Source of the DNA: Pirellulales bacterium
GTDB taxonomy: Bacteria > Planctomycetota > Planctomycetia > Pirellulales > JADZDJ01
Length of the DNA: 40,859 bases
Reading direction: 5' to 3'
Assembly: GCA_035499655.1 (NCBI GenBank)
Contig: DATJYL010000213.1
Location: forward strand, 1-40,859
Position 1 is the first letter of the stretch, and every line of letters starts with the position of its first letter. Both the position numbers and the translations under genes were made by a program. The notes below the pieces were generated by a model that was not told the origin of the DNA, ran no database searches, and saw only the letters and a program-made list of their open reading frames with translations. Below, piece after piece: positions 6,164-15,560 of this stretch.

Positions 6164-9124
6164 CTATACCGGCGAATCTGCCCTAGAATTCGCATCGGTC
6201 ATGCTCGTGGCGGCTTCTTTTGCAATGGTGTCCCTGGCGGCCGCTTCAGCAGCCACAGTCTCGCTCACAGGGGTCCCTGCTGGCTCCGATGCCAAATTGG
6301 CTTGTCCTGCGGCGCCGCCCAGGGGACGCTCATCACCCGCCCCGGAACTTTCGTCACCGCTGGAAGGTTGCCGTTGCGTTTCTGGTTTCTGGGTGACGGG
6401 CTTCGCTGCCTGGGGCGACGCGGCAGCGGCCGTGGTCGCTTCCGTTTGGCCCGATTTAAGTTGGTGGAACTGAAATAAGTCGCTGAAGGTACGCAACGGT
6501 TCCTTCCCCTCTTTCATCGCTTTGGTGATCGGGATCAGCGGTTTAGGCTTGGGCTTGGCAGCGCGAGCGTGGGCTTGGTGATGCTGATGCTGGGGACGAC
6601 CCCCTTGAGATCGGCCACCCTGCGATCGTCCGAAACGCTTGCCCCCAACATGCGGTGGGCGAACGCCCAAGCCGGAACCGCCTGTCGGCGCTGCCGTTGA
6701 TGGCGGGGCGTTGCTTCCTTCGCCGACCGGCGCCGCGGGAGTCTGACCAAACGTTCCAGCGTCAGCGGCCGAAGTTGCATTTCCATTCCCGGCCGATGGG
6801 GTTGTGGCGCGGCCAGGGCGAGGTCGCCGCTCACTCCGTGGCTGTCGTTCACCGCCCGGCGGACGATCTCCCCGCCGCGGTCCCCCTTCCCGGCGCTCTC
6901 CTCCGGCCGCGCCCCGCTGTGGTTCGTGACGCGGCGTGCCGGGCGCAATCATCGTTAGCGATACTCGCCGCCTCGCTTTATCGATCTCCACCACCCACAC
7001 TTTGACAATGTCTCCCACCGAAACCACCTCGTGCGGGTCGCGCACAAAGCGGTTAGCCAGGTGGCTGACGTGCACCAGCCCGCTATCGTGCAGGCCAATA
7101 TCCACAAACGCGCCGAAATCGACCACGTTCAACACGCTCCCCATCAATTCCATTCCCGGCTGCAAATCATCCAGCTTGAGCACACCGCGCTTGAAAATGG
7201 GCTGCGGCAAATCTTCCCGGGGGTCGCGCCCCGGACGAGTCAGCTGCGCCAAGATGTCACGCAGCGTCAGCAAGCCGACTTGCCAATCCGCGGCCAGTTG
7301 TTCGGCCTGCCCTTCCAATTCCGAAATCTTTTGGGCCACCGCCGCAACTTTTTCCTTGTGCCGCAAATCGTCCACCGAAAAACCGAGTTTCCCTAATATC
7401 TTCTGCGCCACTTCGTAACTTTCCGGATGAATCCAGGTGGCGTCGAGCGGGTTGTCCCCGTCCGCTACTTTCAAAAAGCCAGCCGCCTGCACGAACGTGG
7501 CTTCGCCCAATCCGGAAATTTCTTTCAATTGCTCCAGGTTGCGGAACGGACCGTTGGACAGGCGATGGTCGTACAACCGTCGCGCCGTCAGTTGATTCAA
7601 TCCGCTAACATAGCGCAACAGCGCCGGGCTGGCCGTGTTCAAATCGACGCCCACGTAATTCACGCACGATTCCACCACCGCATCCAGCGAAGTTCGCAGA
7701 TGCTTCGCTTTCACGTCGTGCTGGTACAATCCCACGCCCAGGCTGCCGGGGTCGATTTTCACCAACTCGCTCAACGGGTCGAGCAGCCGCCGGCCAATGT
7801 TGATGGCGCTCCGCAGGGTCGCGTCGTACTGCGGCAATTCCTCGCGCCCCAACGGGCTGGTGGAATAAACGCTGGCGCCGGCTTCGTTCACGATGACGTA
7901 GGCGACTCCGTCTTCTTTCAATTCGTTGGAAAGTAAATCGGTCAGCAAATCTTCCGTTTCGCGGCACGCCGTGCCATTGCCCAATGCCATCACCGCCAGA
8001 TTGTGAGTTTTAATCAGCTCGACCAACTTGGCCCGGCCTTCGGCTTTCCGCTCGTCCTTGCCGACCAATTGAATCACCGCCTGATCCAACAAATTGCCAA
8101 ACTCATCCAGCGCCGCCAGTTTGCAACCGCTCTTAAAGCCCGGGTCAATGGCCAGCACCCGCCGCCCGCACACCGGCGGCAACAACAACAAATTGCGCAA
8201 ATTCTTTGCGAACACCACCACGGCGTGGGCTTCGGCCGCATCGGTCATTTCCCGGCGAATTTCCCGCTCCAGGCTGGGAAACACCAGCCGTTGCAATGCA
8301 TCGCGGGCGCAAGCCCGAAGGAACTCCGCATGCGGATGGTCCGGCGGCGCCAGAAAAGTTTCGGTTTCCTGAACCAGCGCCCCTTCGTCGGCCTCGATTT
8401 TTACACGCAGCAGTTTGGCTCGCTCGCCACGATTGATGGCCAACACCCGGTGCGGAGGTATTTTGTTCAAGGGTTCTTTGAAGTCAAAGTAGTCCCGGAA
8501 TTCCTTCCCCTGCTGCTCGGCAATTTCAGTTTTGCCGGCGACCAACCGGCCCGTCTTTTTGAGAATACGCCGCAGGCGGGCGCGCAAATCGGCCCGCTCG
8601 CTGAAATCTTCGGCCAGAATGTGCCCCACCCCCAGCAGCACGTCGGCAATGGTGGCCAGTTGCCGGTCGGCATCCACGAAATCGGCCGCCCGGCGGTCCA
8701 AATCGGCGGCAGCCGCATTGGCTTTCAGAACTTCATCAGCCAGCGGCTCCAGCTTTCGTTCACGTGCCAGCGTGGCCAGCGATTGCTTCTTCGGTTTGTA
8801 AGGCAGATACAGGTCTTCCAACCACTTGATGTTTTCCGCCCGTTCGATGGCTTGGGCCAGCTCTGCGGTCAGTTTACCTTGGCTGTCGATCGAACGCAGA
8901 ATGGTTTGCTTCCGTTCCGCCAGCATGCGCAACCGGCCTACGTGATCTTGAATCTGCCGAATTTGCTCTTCGTCCAGCCCGCCGGTTTGGTCTTTGCGGT
9001 ACCGCGTGATGAATGGAATCGTATTGCCCGCATCCAACAACTGCACGGCGCTTTCCACTTGCCCCAGTGGCAGCGAAAGATGATGGGCGACAGGCGCAAG
9101 ATCAATGGTAGTGGTGAAGCCCAT
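6164..9124 (-). CDS. tex: Tex-family RNA-binding transcriptional accessory protein with long C-terminal tail
   Basis: A 986-residue Tex-like protein, a cytoplasmic nucleic-acid-binding factor related to eukaryotic Spt6. The Tex N-terminal helical region covers about residues 1-200 (TIPFITRYRKDQTGGLDEEQIRQI is diagnostic). The RNase-H-like YqgF fold lies around 320-430 (VLAIDPGFKSGCKLAALDEFG). The helix-hairpin-helix part contains YVGVDLNTASPALLRYVSGL, and an S1 domain spans about 645-715 (VLNVVDFGAFVDIGLHDSGL). Typical Tex ends soon after S1, at about 720-780 residues. Here about 240 further residues follow, first Arg/Gly/Pro-rich (RRGDRPPGGERQPRSERR), then Ala/Thr/Glu-rich and probably disordered, which suggests extra RNA contacts. 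Confidence 0.92.
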   Translation of the reverse strand: MGFTTTIDLAPVAHHLSLPLGQVESAVQLLDAGNTIPFITRYRKDQTGGLDEEQIRQIQDHVGRLRMLAERKQTILRSIDSQGKLTAELAQAIERAENIKWLEDLYLPYKPKKQSLATLARERKLEPLADEVLKANAAAADLDRRAADFVDADRQLATIADVLLGVGHILAEDFSERADLRARLRRILKKTGRLVAGKTEIAEQQGKEFRDYFDFKEPLNKIPPHRVLAINRGERAKLLRVKIEADEGALVQETETFLAPPDHPHAEFLRACARDALQRLVFPSLEREIRREMTDAAEAHAVVVFAKNLRNLLLLPPVCGRRVLAIDPGFKSGCKLAALDEFGNLLDQAVIQLVGKDERKAEGRAKLVELIKTHNLAVMALGNGTACRETEDLLTDLLSNELKEDGVAYVIVNEAGASVYSTSPLGREELPQYDATLRSAINIGRRLLDPLSELVKIDPGSLGVGLYQHDVKAKHLRTSLDAVVESCVNYVGVDLNTASPALLRYVSGLNQLTARRLYDHRLSNGPFRNLEQLKEISGLGEATFVQAAGFLKVADGDNPLDATWIHPESYEVAQKILGKLGFSVDDLRHKEKVAAVAQKISELEGQAEQLAADWQVGLLTLRDILAQLTRPGRDPREDLPQPIFKRGVLKLDDLQPGMELMGSVLNVVDFGAFVDIGLHDSGLVHVSHLANRFVRDPHEVVSVGDIVKVWVVEIDKARRRVSLTMIAPGTPRHEPQRGAAGGERREGGPRRGDRPPGGERQPRSERRPRPGRATTPSAGNGNATSAADAGTFGQTPAAPVGEGSNAPPSTAAPTGGSGLGVRPPHVGGKRFGRSQGGRSQGGRPQHQHHQAHARAAKPKPKPLIPITKAMKEGKEPLRTFSDLFQFHQLKSGQTEATTAAAASPQAAKPVTQKPETQRQPSSGDESSGAGDERPLGGAAGQANLASEPAGTPVSETVAAEAAARDTIAKEAATSMTDANSRADSPV

Positions 9125-9526
9125 GCAGAGGAGCCAAGTGATCGCATCCCATCAGAGACGCTGGTCAGTGCAGCGGGAGATGCACGGTTAGCGTGTGCGC
9201 GTGAATTGCAAGTAAATCTGCCCTTGCGGCGAACGAAGCGAATATAAAAAAGACGCGCGAATGCTGGCGGCGCGCGAGTGTTACACTGCCACAATGTAAG
9301 CTGCCGCTGGCAAAGTTGTCAAGCTGTCATCGAAAATAGCAGGGGGAGCAGGCTGTGCTGTGACAAGCCGGTTCCATTCCCGATATCGATTCGCCCCATG
9401 CTTCCCCTTGATTTTGTTGAAACTTGCGCGCCAAAAACAGGCTCACCATTTCTGCTTAGACCGTTTACAATCGCCTTGCTCGCAACTTACACCGTCTTCT
9501 CGATTTTACCACTTAGGTCACCACGC
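9125..9526. other. Intergenic region between divergent tex and the methyltransferase gene
   Basis: About 400 bases between divergent genes. Apart from the tex promoter candidate I see a CGCGCG inverted repeat around 9255-9277 and no convincing coding sequence. The in-frame upstream extension of the methyltransferase reading frame is compositionally unlike the gene. Confidence 0.4.
9293..9322 (-). promoter_or_regulatory. Candidate sigma-70 promoter for tex
   Basis: On the minus strand TTGACA (9322-9317) is followed after 18 bases by TACATT (9298-9293), about 170 bases upstream of the tex start. The -35 box is perfect, the -10 box is 4 of 6, and the spacing is acceptable. Confidence 0.4.
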
Positions 9527-10216
9527 ATGTTCCGCGATCAGCGTGTATTTCTACGACAATTCTTTAAGCAATATCACACCACCGGATCGATCTGGCCAAG
9601 CAGCCCGGCGCTGGCCAAAGCCCTCTGCCGATATGTGCGATCGGATGCAAACGCGCTCGCCAAATCCAAAGCTGAATCCTCCCTCGGATCACCATGCTCC
9701 GGCAAGCGGGAAATACTGGAAGTTGGCCCGGGAACCGGTGCTGTCACGGCACGGCTGGTGGCGCAAATGCAGCCGGAAGATCGCCTCACGTTGGTGGAAT
9801 TAAACGACGATTTTGTTCACCACTTGCACACTCGCTTCGAAACCCAGCCGGCGTTCCAAGCCGTCGCTTCACGAACTCAAATTATCCACGCCCCCTTGGA
9901 ACATTTGCCCGGCCAACACTGTTTCCATCTGATTATTTCCGGCCTGCCGCTGAATAACTTTGCGGTCAGCGAAGTGGAGCAGATTGTGGGAATTTTTCAG
10001 CGGCTCTTGTCGCCCGGTGGCACGCTTTCGTTTTTTGAGTACATCGCCATTCGGCGGGCCAAGGCCCTGGTGTGCGGACCAAAAGGGCGCGCTCGGCTGC
10101 GCGGCATTGGCCAGGTTTTACACCGCACGCTGTCCGGACGCGAAATCAAACGCGATTGGGTGTGGCCCAACGTTCCGCCCGCTTGGGTGCATCACGTCCG
10201 GTTTAGCGGCACCTGA
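9527..10216 (+). CDS. SAM-dependent methyltransferase, PmtA-like (phospholipid N-methyltransferase type)
   Basis: A class I SAM-dependent methyltransferase of 229 residues. The N-terminus FRDQRVFLRQFFKQYHTTGS followed by WPSSPALAKAL matches the signature of the PmtA/KsgA-related group (F-x-x-F-x-x-x-TGS-I-x-PSS), which includes bacterial phosphatidylethanolamine N-methyltransferases. Motif I is ILEVGPGTGAVTARL, and the acidic ribose-binding residue is in LTLVELNDDFV. ISGLPLNNF occupies the motif IV position, close to the NLPY/GLPxxxF type. I start at the ATG at 9527 because an open extension to 9278 lacks conserved features. Membrane-lipid methylation is inference; rRNA dimethylation is less likely. 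Confidence 0.75.
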   Translation: MFRDQRVFLRQFFKQYHTTGSIWPSSPALAKALCRYVRSDANALAKSKAESSLGSPCSGKREILEVGPGTGAVTARLVAQMQPEDRLTLVELNDDFVHHLHTRFETQPAFQAVASRTQIIHAPLEHLPGQHCFHLIISGLPLNNFAVSEVEQIVGIFQRLLSPGGTLSFFEYIAIRRAKALVCGPKGRARLRGIGQVLHRTLSGREIKRDWVWPNVPPAWVHHVRFSGT

Positions 10217-10281
10217 CCAGCGCCATGACGGCCGGACAAAACGTACAGCCGGCATAACCATCGTTTCGCGGCCATTCCGTT

Positions 10282-10310
10282 TTGACCGCCGTAACTCTAC
10301 AGCCTATAGC
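10282..10310 (+). promoter_or_regulatory. Candidate sigma-70 promoter before the coiled-coil gene
   Basis: TTGACC (10282-10287), a 17-base spacer, then TATAGC (10305-10310), about 118 bases before the ATG at 10428. Both boxes are close to consensus with ideal spacing. Confidence 0.45.
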
Positions 10311-10427
10311 ACTATAGGTGCCTTCGGCCGATGGTTTCCCGGCAGACGCTGGAGATACCCTCTACCGGTGCGCAAGTTCGGCCGCGGCGGGCGGCTGCGC
10401 TGAGTGTGTCCCTTCAAATAAAATGCC

Positions 10428-12509
10428 ATGGAAGAGCTAGATCATCCATCGACTCCCGAGGAACCGTCCAGCGACGAGCTTGCTCGCCTGCTCCCCCAGC
10501 GCCGACAGCAGGCTCTCGAACTACTGGCCAACCAACGCCAACAGCTCGAGCAAGTCGATTCAGCGCTGGAAGCGCATTTGACCCAGATCGAACAGCAACT
10601 GGCAGCCGGCTTGGGCGACGCTCAATCGCCCGCTTCCAGCCCCCATCTGAAAGACGAACTCGATCAACAGGCACAGCACATTCGCGAACAGGCCGCGGAA
10701 ATGACCCGCCAACAAGCGGAGTTGGCCGCCGACCGCGCCGAAATTGATTCACGCCAGGCCGAATTGCACTTGGCACGCGAACAGTTGGCTCGCCAGCACC
10801 AGGAGCTGCTGCTGCAAGCTCAACAAGAACGGGAACTGCTTGACCACCGGGCCGCAGAGCTGCAGGCTTCCGAAGCCAAAGCCAAGCAAGCTCAACGCGA
10901 GCTGGCCCAAGCCCAGGAAGAATTTCGCCATGAAAGCCGCCTCCGGCAGCAAGAACTGGCCGACCGGCAGCGCCTTGAAAGCGAGCAACTCGACCGCCGG
11001 GCCGCAGAACTACAAGCATCGGAAACAAAACTCAAACAGGCCGAACACACTTTCGCCGTGGCCCAAGAGGAACATCAAAGCGAAGTTCGGCATTTCGCCA
11101 ACCGGCGCGAACACTTCGAACAGCAGCACCTGCGATTGGAAAAAGAATTGGAAGAGCTGGAGGCCCGCCGTGAAGAAACCCGGACCCAGCGCCGCCGCAT
11201 CGCCCAGCAGTTGCGAATCGAACGCTCGGCTCAATTGCAGGAGTGCGAGCTCGCCCATGCGGAAGTCGACCGTCATCGCGCCGCGCTGGAAAAGGAAATC
11301 GAACGAGAACGAGCCCGGCTTAGCCAGGACCGCGAGGCCTTCGAGCAGGAATTGAACCGCGCACGACAACAATTGCGCCGCGACCGCGAACTGTTGGAGG
11401 ATGAAGAAACGGCCCTGGAACACGCCCGCCGCCAATGGGAAGAGTCGCGCCGCCAAGCCAGTAAAAACTCCACCGACCAATCGGCCGATTTGCTGGCCGC
11501 CGAGCACGAAATTCAACAACTCAACGTGCAGTTGCTCCAAGCGGAAAAAACCGCCGCCCAGGCCATGGAAAAGCTCACCCAGCTCTTGCAAGAACACGAA
11601 ACGTTGCAACGGGAACTCGCTCAACAAAAAGGTGCAGCAGATGCAGCGGCACAAAATTTGTCCCCCTTGCCAACCGAAGAATCGGACACGCTGCAAACCG
11701 AACGCGACTTGCTGAAGTCAGAACGAGCTGCTCTGACCGCACGGGTCGAGGCCTTGGAAGCTCAACTGGCGGCCGCGCAGCAACAGTTAATTACCATGCC
11801 GCCGGCTGCCGACGGACAACGGACCGAAGATCTGTATCGACGCTTCGAATTGGCCCTCGACGATGTCCGGCAACTGAAGCGCCGCAACGCCGATCTGGAA
11901 AAAGAACTGGCCGATCTGCATGCCAAAGCGCAGCCGCAACCCCAAACTCCCAACAGCGAGTTCACCGGTGATTGGGAAGCAACCAAAAAACGCCTCATGG
12001 CGGAATTGCAGAATGATGACTCGCCGTCCGAAACCGAACCCCTGACGGAAGAGGAGCGGCTGACCGTCGAGGGAACCATCCGCATCACCGACGAAATGGT
12101 GGCCCAGCGAGATCGGGAAATCACCGAGTTAAAAGAACGCTTAGCGGAACAATTGGCACTCACAGAAAGCCCGCTGGCCGCAGGCGAGCTTACCACCGTC
12201 GTTTCCGCCGCCGAGGCCGAAGTCCTCGATCAAGACGCCCTCATCCAGCAAGAACGACAGCGGTTGTTGGACCTCCAGCAAGAATGGCAGGAAAAAATGC
12301 GCCAAGCAGAAGTCGAAATTTCGGTCCAACGGGCACGCCTGGCTCGCGAACGCAGCGGAGTCGACGAACAGTTACGCTTGCTGGAAGCCGAAAAAGGGTT
12401 GCTGGCCGGACAAAAGGGTTCCGGCGAATCGTCGGCCACTGACTTATCCAAAAAGCCCGGGCGGCGTTGGCTGACCCGTTTGGGAATTAAGGAAAACGAC
12501 AGGGAGTAG
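10428..12509 (+). CDS. Large coiled-coil protein, 693 aa, unknown function
   Basis: A 693-residue protein that is almost entirely charged heptad-type coiled coil, very rich in Gln, Glu, Arg, Ala and Leu. An early repeat is visible at about residues 140-150 and 185-195: LDHRAAELQASEAKAKQA and LDRRAAELQASETKLKQA, spaced about 45 residues apart. No signal peptide or membrane helix is visible. The C-terminus ends in a short basic tail (KKPGRRWLTRLGIKEN). The family is not recognisable by motif. Resemblance to SMC-arm, filament-forming or cytoskeletal scaffold proteins reflects composition only. It stands alone with its own promoter candidate. Confidence 0.8.
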   Translation: MEELDHPSTPEEPSSDELARLLPQRRQQALELLANQRQQLEQVDSALEAHLTQIEQQLAAGLGDAQSPASSPHLKDELDQQAQHIREQAAEMTRQQAELAADRAEIDSRQAELHLAREQLARQHQELLLQAQQERELLDHRAAELQASEAKAKQAQRELAQAQEEFRHESRLRQQELADRQRLESEQLDRRAAELQASETKLKQAEHTFAVAQEEHQSEVRHFANRREHFEQQHLRLEKELEELEARREETRTQRRRIAQQLRIERSAQLQECELAHAEVDRHRAALEKEIERERARLSQDREAFEQELNRARQQLRRDRELLEDEETALEHARRQWEESRRQASKNSTDQSADLLAAEHEIQQLNVQLLQAEKTAAQAMEKLTQLLQEHETLQRELAQQKGAADAAAQNLSPLPTEESDTLQTERDLLKSERAALTARVEALEAQLAAAQQQLITMPPAADGQRTEDLYRRFELALDDVRQLKRRNADLEKELADLHAKAQPQPQTPNSEFTGDWEATKKRLMAELQNDDSPSETEPLTEEERLTVEGTIRITDEMVAQRDREITELKERLAEQLALTESPLAAGELTTVVSAAEAEVLDQDALIQQERQRLLDLQQEWQEKMRQAEVEISVQRARLARERSGVDEQLRLLEAEKGLLAGQKGSGESSATDLSKKPGRRWLTRLGIKENDRE

Positions 12510-12600
12510 GCATCTGCCATCAGCAGGGCAATGCTTGCGAATCCGAAAGTGGACGAATTGTGCGCTGCGAAAAGCCAATCGTGGGCCAATTTGAACATAG

Positions 12601-12619
12601 CCCGACTGTGTCAGTCGGG
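12601..12619. terminator. Short perfect hairpin between convergent genes
   Basis: CCCGACTG (12601-12608) pairs with CAGTCGGG (12612-12619) around a three-base loop, lying between the convergent coiled-coil and DUF3299 genes. It lacks a T-run on either strand, so the terminator role is uncertain. Confidence 0.35.
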
Positions 12620-12697
12620 AAAAGCGGCTGTCGGAATTTCAAATTGTCCCACCACCGAAAAGCCAATCCAATTCGGCATCGACACCTGCTGCCATCC

Positions 12698-13393
12698 TCA
12701 CTGCACTTTATCGGCCTGCATGTGATAGATGGCCAAGCACTTCCCTTCGGGACTGGCAATTTCCTGAATGGAAAATACTCCCTCCACCGCCACGGGACGG
12801 GTGGTGAAGTCCGCCGTGTGCCCATCGTTCATTTGCACCACGATGCAATCGTACAGCGCAGCGCCGGGGCCGAAGCAGCATTGCATGTTGTCGCGCACCA
12901 GCACAAATTGCGAGAGGCCGGTCTGCTGAAAGCTGGGCAAAATGTAACCGCGGATGCGAATTTTGGAATTGTCGTAACTTTCGATCGCCGGCGTAATCAT
13001 GTTGCGTTGGAACGGCTCGTCCTTTTGCATGTTGAATTTGATGTTGTCAAATCCTATGTCTCGCGCCGGCTGGTTCGCTGCCCTGGCCGCTGCTTCTGCC
13101 GGAGAAATCGCTGCCGCGATCGACGAATCCGCTGTTCCGGAACCCGCCGCGGTTCCCGCCGACGTAGCGGGCGCATCGGCGGAAACCGAATCGACATTCG
13201 CTTTGTTCGTCCCACTCTCCGTGGCAACTCCCGATCGCGCAGCTTGGGGCGCAGCCGACGCAGTGGTAGCCGCTGGTAAAGATCGTTCTCCGCAACCGCC
13301 GGCAAGCAGGAACAGGCAACTGGCCGCAGGCAGCAGGCAAAACGCTGACAGCAGAAAGAAGCCGGATTTGCCTGAAGCCGCAGCAGTGGTCAT
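12698..13393 (-). CDS. DUF3299-like lipoprotein, 231 aa
   Basis: An exported protein with an N-terminal hydrophobic segment (FFLLSAFCLLPAASCLFLLAGGC) that ends in a lipobox-like LAGGC, so probably a lipoprotein. A low-complexity Ala/Ser/Thr linker covers roughly residues 35-100. The C-terminal domain has the DUF3299-type pattern RIRGYILPSFQ, then FVLVRDNMQCCFGPG, then VQM. The paired cysteines (CCFG) recur in the upstream neighbour and could bind a metal. Its start overlaps the previous gene's stop by four bases (ATGA), indicating translational coupling. It is the last gene of a five-gene leftward cluster with an ABC transporter. Confidence 0.75.
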   Translation of the reverse strand: MTTAAASGKSGFFLLSAFCLLPAASCLFLLAGGCGERSLPAATTASAAPQAARSGVATESGTNKANVDSVSADAPATSAGTAAGSGTADSSIAAAISPAEAAARAANQPARDIGFDNIKFNMQKDEPFQRNMITPAIESYDNSKIRIRGYILPSFQQTGLSQFVLVRDNMQCCFGPGAALYDCIVVQMNDGHTADFTTRPVAVEGVFSIQEIASPEGKCLAIYHMQADKVQ

Positions 13394-14145
13394 GGCAAAA
13401 TCGCCTCATCCAGATGGTAAAACACAATTCCCTTGGCATCGATCGCCTGCTTGGGTTCCGTAATGCGGAATTTCCCAGCGATCTTAAATAAATTGCTGGT
13501 AAATTCAAAACCTTTGGAACCCGGCGCCAGCGCCACCTGTATCCGATCCGTGATTTTCGGATTGCCGCCGAAGCAGCACGTCCCTTGATCGCGCACTAAT
13601 AAAAATTCAGTAATGCCGTCTTTGCGCAGCCCGGGATAAATGTACCCTTTGATAAATATCTTTTTCCCGTCCAGCTCTTTGGCCTCCGGCGGAATGGCGT
13701 TAGGCGGATCGTCAGGCTGCGGCTGCAGCAGAGAATAATCCACGCGGTTGTAACCCGCCGGCACTTCGGTGGCATGAATATAGCCCAGCCGCCCGAATCC
13801 TCCCAGCCAAAATACGATCGCTAAAACAATCCCAAATTGCGCCACGCCCCGGCCCGTGTATTCTTGGGGCTGACTGCGAATTTTCCGCAACGCCACCAGA
13901 CCCAGCACAAGGGCGCTGAATGGGATTAACGCCAACCACCAATCCAGCAACGCCAATGCGGACAGCACGCCCAATACCAGCGAAGCCACCGCCGGGGTTG
14001 AAAGCGCACGGTAGGAATCAGACGGATTGTAATCATCGTCCTCGTATTGCGGTTCCGCTTCCCGCTTGATCGGAACCGGGCGCTGAAGGGCGCTGTCGTC
14101 CGCCGCCGGTGTAGCGAGTTGGGCTGGTCCAGTTTCCACGTTCAC
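13390..14145 (-). CDS. Membrane-anchored DUF3299-like protein, 251 aa
   Basis: A 251-residue protein with a cytoplasmic-looking N-terminus and then two or three membrane helices (residues about 50-120, containing LVLGVLSALALLDWWLALIP and FGIVLAIVFWLGGFGRLGYI), resembling DUF4190-type membrane modules. The C-terminal half is a DUF3299-like domain: IFIKGYIYPGLRKDGITEFL, then LVRDQGTCCFGG. The domain is clearly paralogous to that of the next gene (shared KGYI/RGYI, LVRD and CCFG), so the two arose by duplication and probably work together. Its position downstream of an ABC transporter suggests envelope metal or lipoprotein trafficking, which is inference. Confidence 0.75.
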   Translation of the reverse strand: MNVETGPAQLATPAADDSALQRPVPIKREAEPQYEDDDYNPSDSYRALSTPAVASLVLGVLSALALLDWWLALIPFSALVLGLVALRKIRSQPQEYTGRGVAQFGIVLAIVFWLGGFGRLGYIHATEVPAGYNRVDYSLLQPQPDDPPNAIPPEAKELDGKKIFIKGYIYPGLRKDGITEFLLVRDQGTCCFGGNPKITDRIQVALAPGSKGFEFTSNLFKIAGKFRITEPKQAIDAKGIVFYHLDEAILP

Positions 14146-14203
14146 TTACCTCTCGACCGCATGGCGAAACCTCTATGCTGCGTTAATCTTGGGCAAGCCA
14201 CGC

Positions 14204-15496
14204 TTAATTCTTCTTTACGTTGCCGCTGGGCATCAAGTTGTTCGATTGCGTATTGCTGGAAGGCGTGTTGCCATTTGGTGCGTTAGAAGCCCCGTTCTTG
14301 GGCGTCCCCGCCGGCGCTGGCGCTAACGCGGCTCCGCCGGGCAACAAAAACGATTGCGCCTGCTTGGCCGCAGTGGGGTCAAGCTTCTCCAATTGGGCCA
14401 ATTGCTCCTTGGCTTCCGGCAACGGGCAAACCTGTAAGTATTTTAACACGGGGACGCGCACCCAGGCGGAATCGGCATCCGCCTTCACAAATAAATCGAC
14501 CAGTTGGTTCATGACGGTCCAGTCCTGCCAACGGGCCAGGTCAGGAATGACCAAATCGGCCATTTTCGGACGGCTGAGCATCAAATGAAACGCCTTGGCG
14601 GCATTGTCCTTAGTAATGATGCCCGCCTCCTGCGAAATGCGGACCGCCTGAATAGCCGCATAAGTGTCCGTGAACTCCGCATCCTGATTTTTCAGGAACA
14701 TGTCTTCCACCAGCGCCATCCCGGTGGGACCTTTGATCGCCAGGTAGGAGCCGATCATCGCATCCAGGCCCGCCTTAAATTTCCGATCCTTGGAGTGGAA
14801 CAGCGATTCGATCAGCGGCACGTCTTTTTCCGAGCCGCACACGCCTAGCAGCGTGAAGTACAACCGCCGGTGGCTGGGCGAAATATCCGGGTCCGATATC
14901 CACTTGATTAACTGGTTGTAATTGGCCCGCGGCCCGTAAGCTTTCAGATCGTCGTACGTGGCTTTGGCAAACTCGTCGAACGAGTCTTGCTTCAGCACCG
15001 GGTCTTCGTCTTCCAAATAATCTTGGAAGAAGAGCAATCGGTCGGCCCCTTTTTCGGGCAGCTTGAGCAACGTGTCAATGTACGGCAGGCTGCGTGCTGT
15101 CAGCGCGGTGGGGGTGGCCCATGAGAGCGACTTCGGATCGACCGCCGTGATTAAAAACTTGGTTCCGACGGGAGCATCTCCCAAATAAATAGCGTCGATT
15201 TGTTTGGTCTTTTTGAGTAGGTCGGCGCCCTTGAGAATTTCCACAATGCGGAATTTTGATTTCGCCAATTGCTCGCTAATGCCCGGCGCAAAAGCGCCAT
15301 CGGCCCCGGCTGGACGCGCCGGCGTTTCCGTCATTTCGGCAATCACCACCGCATCAGCAGCTTTCATTTCTTCCGACCACGTCAGCGACACTTGGCCGCA
15401 GAAGGGGCATGCTTTAACTGCCGGCCCCACGATCAATAGCGACACGCCGACGAAAGCGGCAAGAAAAAATTGCTTTGTAATTCGACCTGTCATCAC
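14204..15496 (-). CDS. Secreted protein with N-terminal CPFC motif, 430 aa
   Basis: An exported 430-residue protein. A signal peptide (FFLAAFVGVSLLIVGPAVKA) is followed at once by CPFCGQVSLTWSEE, so the mature protein would begin next to a thioredoxin-like or metal-binding C-x2-C pair. The middle contains a beta-rich segment (KFRIVEILKGADLL) resembling those of proteins that govern surface charge or complement-like folds. The second half is helical with HEAT-like spacing (DVPLIESLFHSKDRKFKAGLDAMIGSYLAI). The C-terminal 50 residues are Pro/Gly/Asn-rich and disordered. I do not recognise a named family. It lies 64 bases after the permease gene and 58 bases before the DUF3299 pair. Confidence 0.75.
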   Translation of the reverse strand: MMTGRITKQFFLAAFVGVSLLIVGPAVKACPFCGQVSLTWSEEMKAADAVVIAEMTETPARPAGADGAFAPGISEQLAKSKFRIVEILKGADLLKKTKQIDAIYLGDAPVGTKFLITAVDPKSLSWATPTALTARSLPYIDTLLKLPEKGADRLLFFQDYLEDEDPVLKQDSFDEFAKATYDDLKAYGPRANYNQLIKWISDPDISPSHRRLYFTLLGVCGSEKDVPLIESLFHSKDRKFKAGLDAMIGSYLAIKGPTGMALVEDMFLKNQDAEFTDTYAAIQAVRISQEAGIITKDNAAKAFHLMLSRPKMADLVIPDLARWQDWTVMNQLVDLFVKADADSAWVRVPVLKYLQVCPLPEAKEQLAQLEKLDPTAAKQAQSFLLPGGAALAPAPAGTPKNGASNAPNGNTPSSNTQSNNLMPSGNVKKN

Positions 15497-15560
15497 TCGG
15501 CTCCTTCTGTTTTCCGCCGCTGCGTGCGGCCACTGATTTTCCGCGGCATGCCTTCTGAAT

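Noticed and set aside
8003-9247. 414-residue rightward frame opposite tex
   Set aside because: Antisense to the strongly supported Tex gene; composition is a mirror of its codons.
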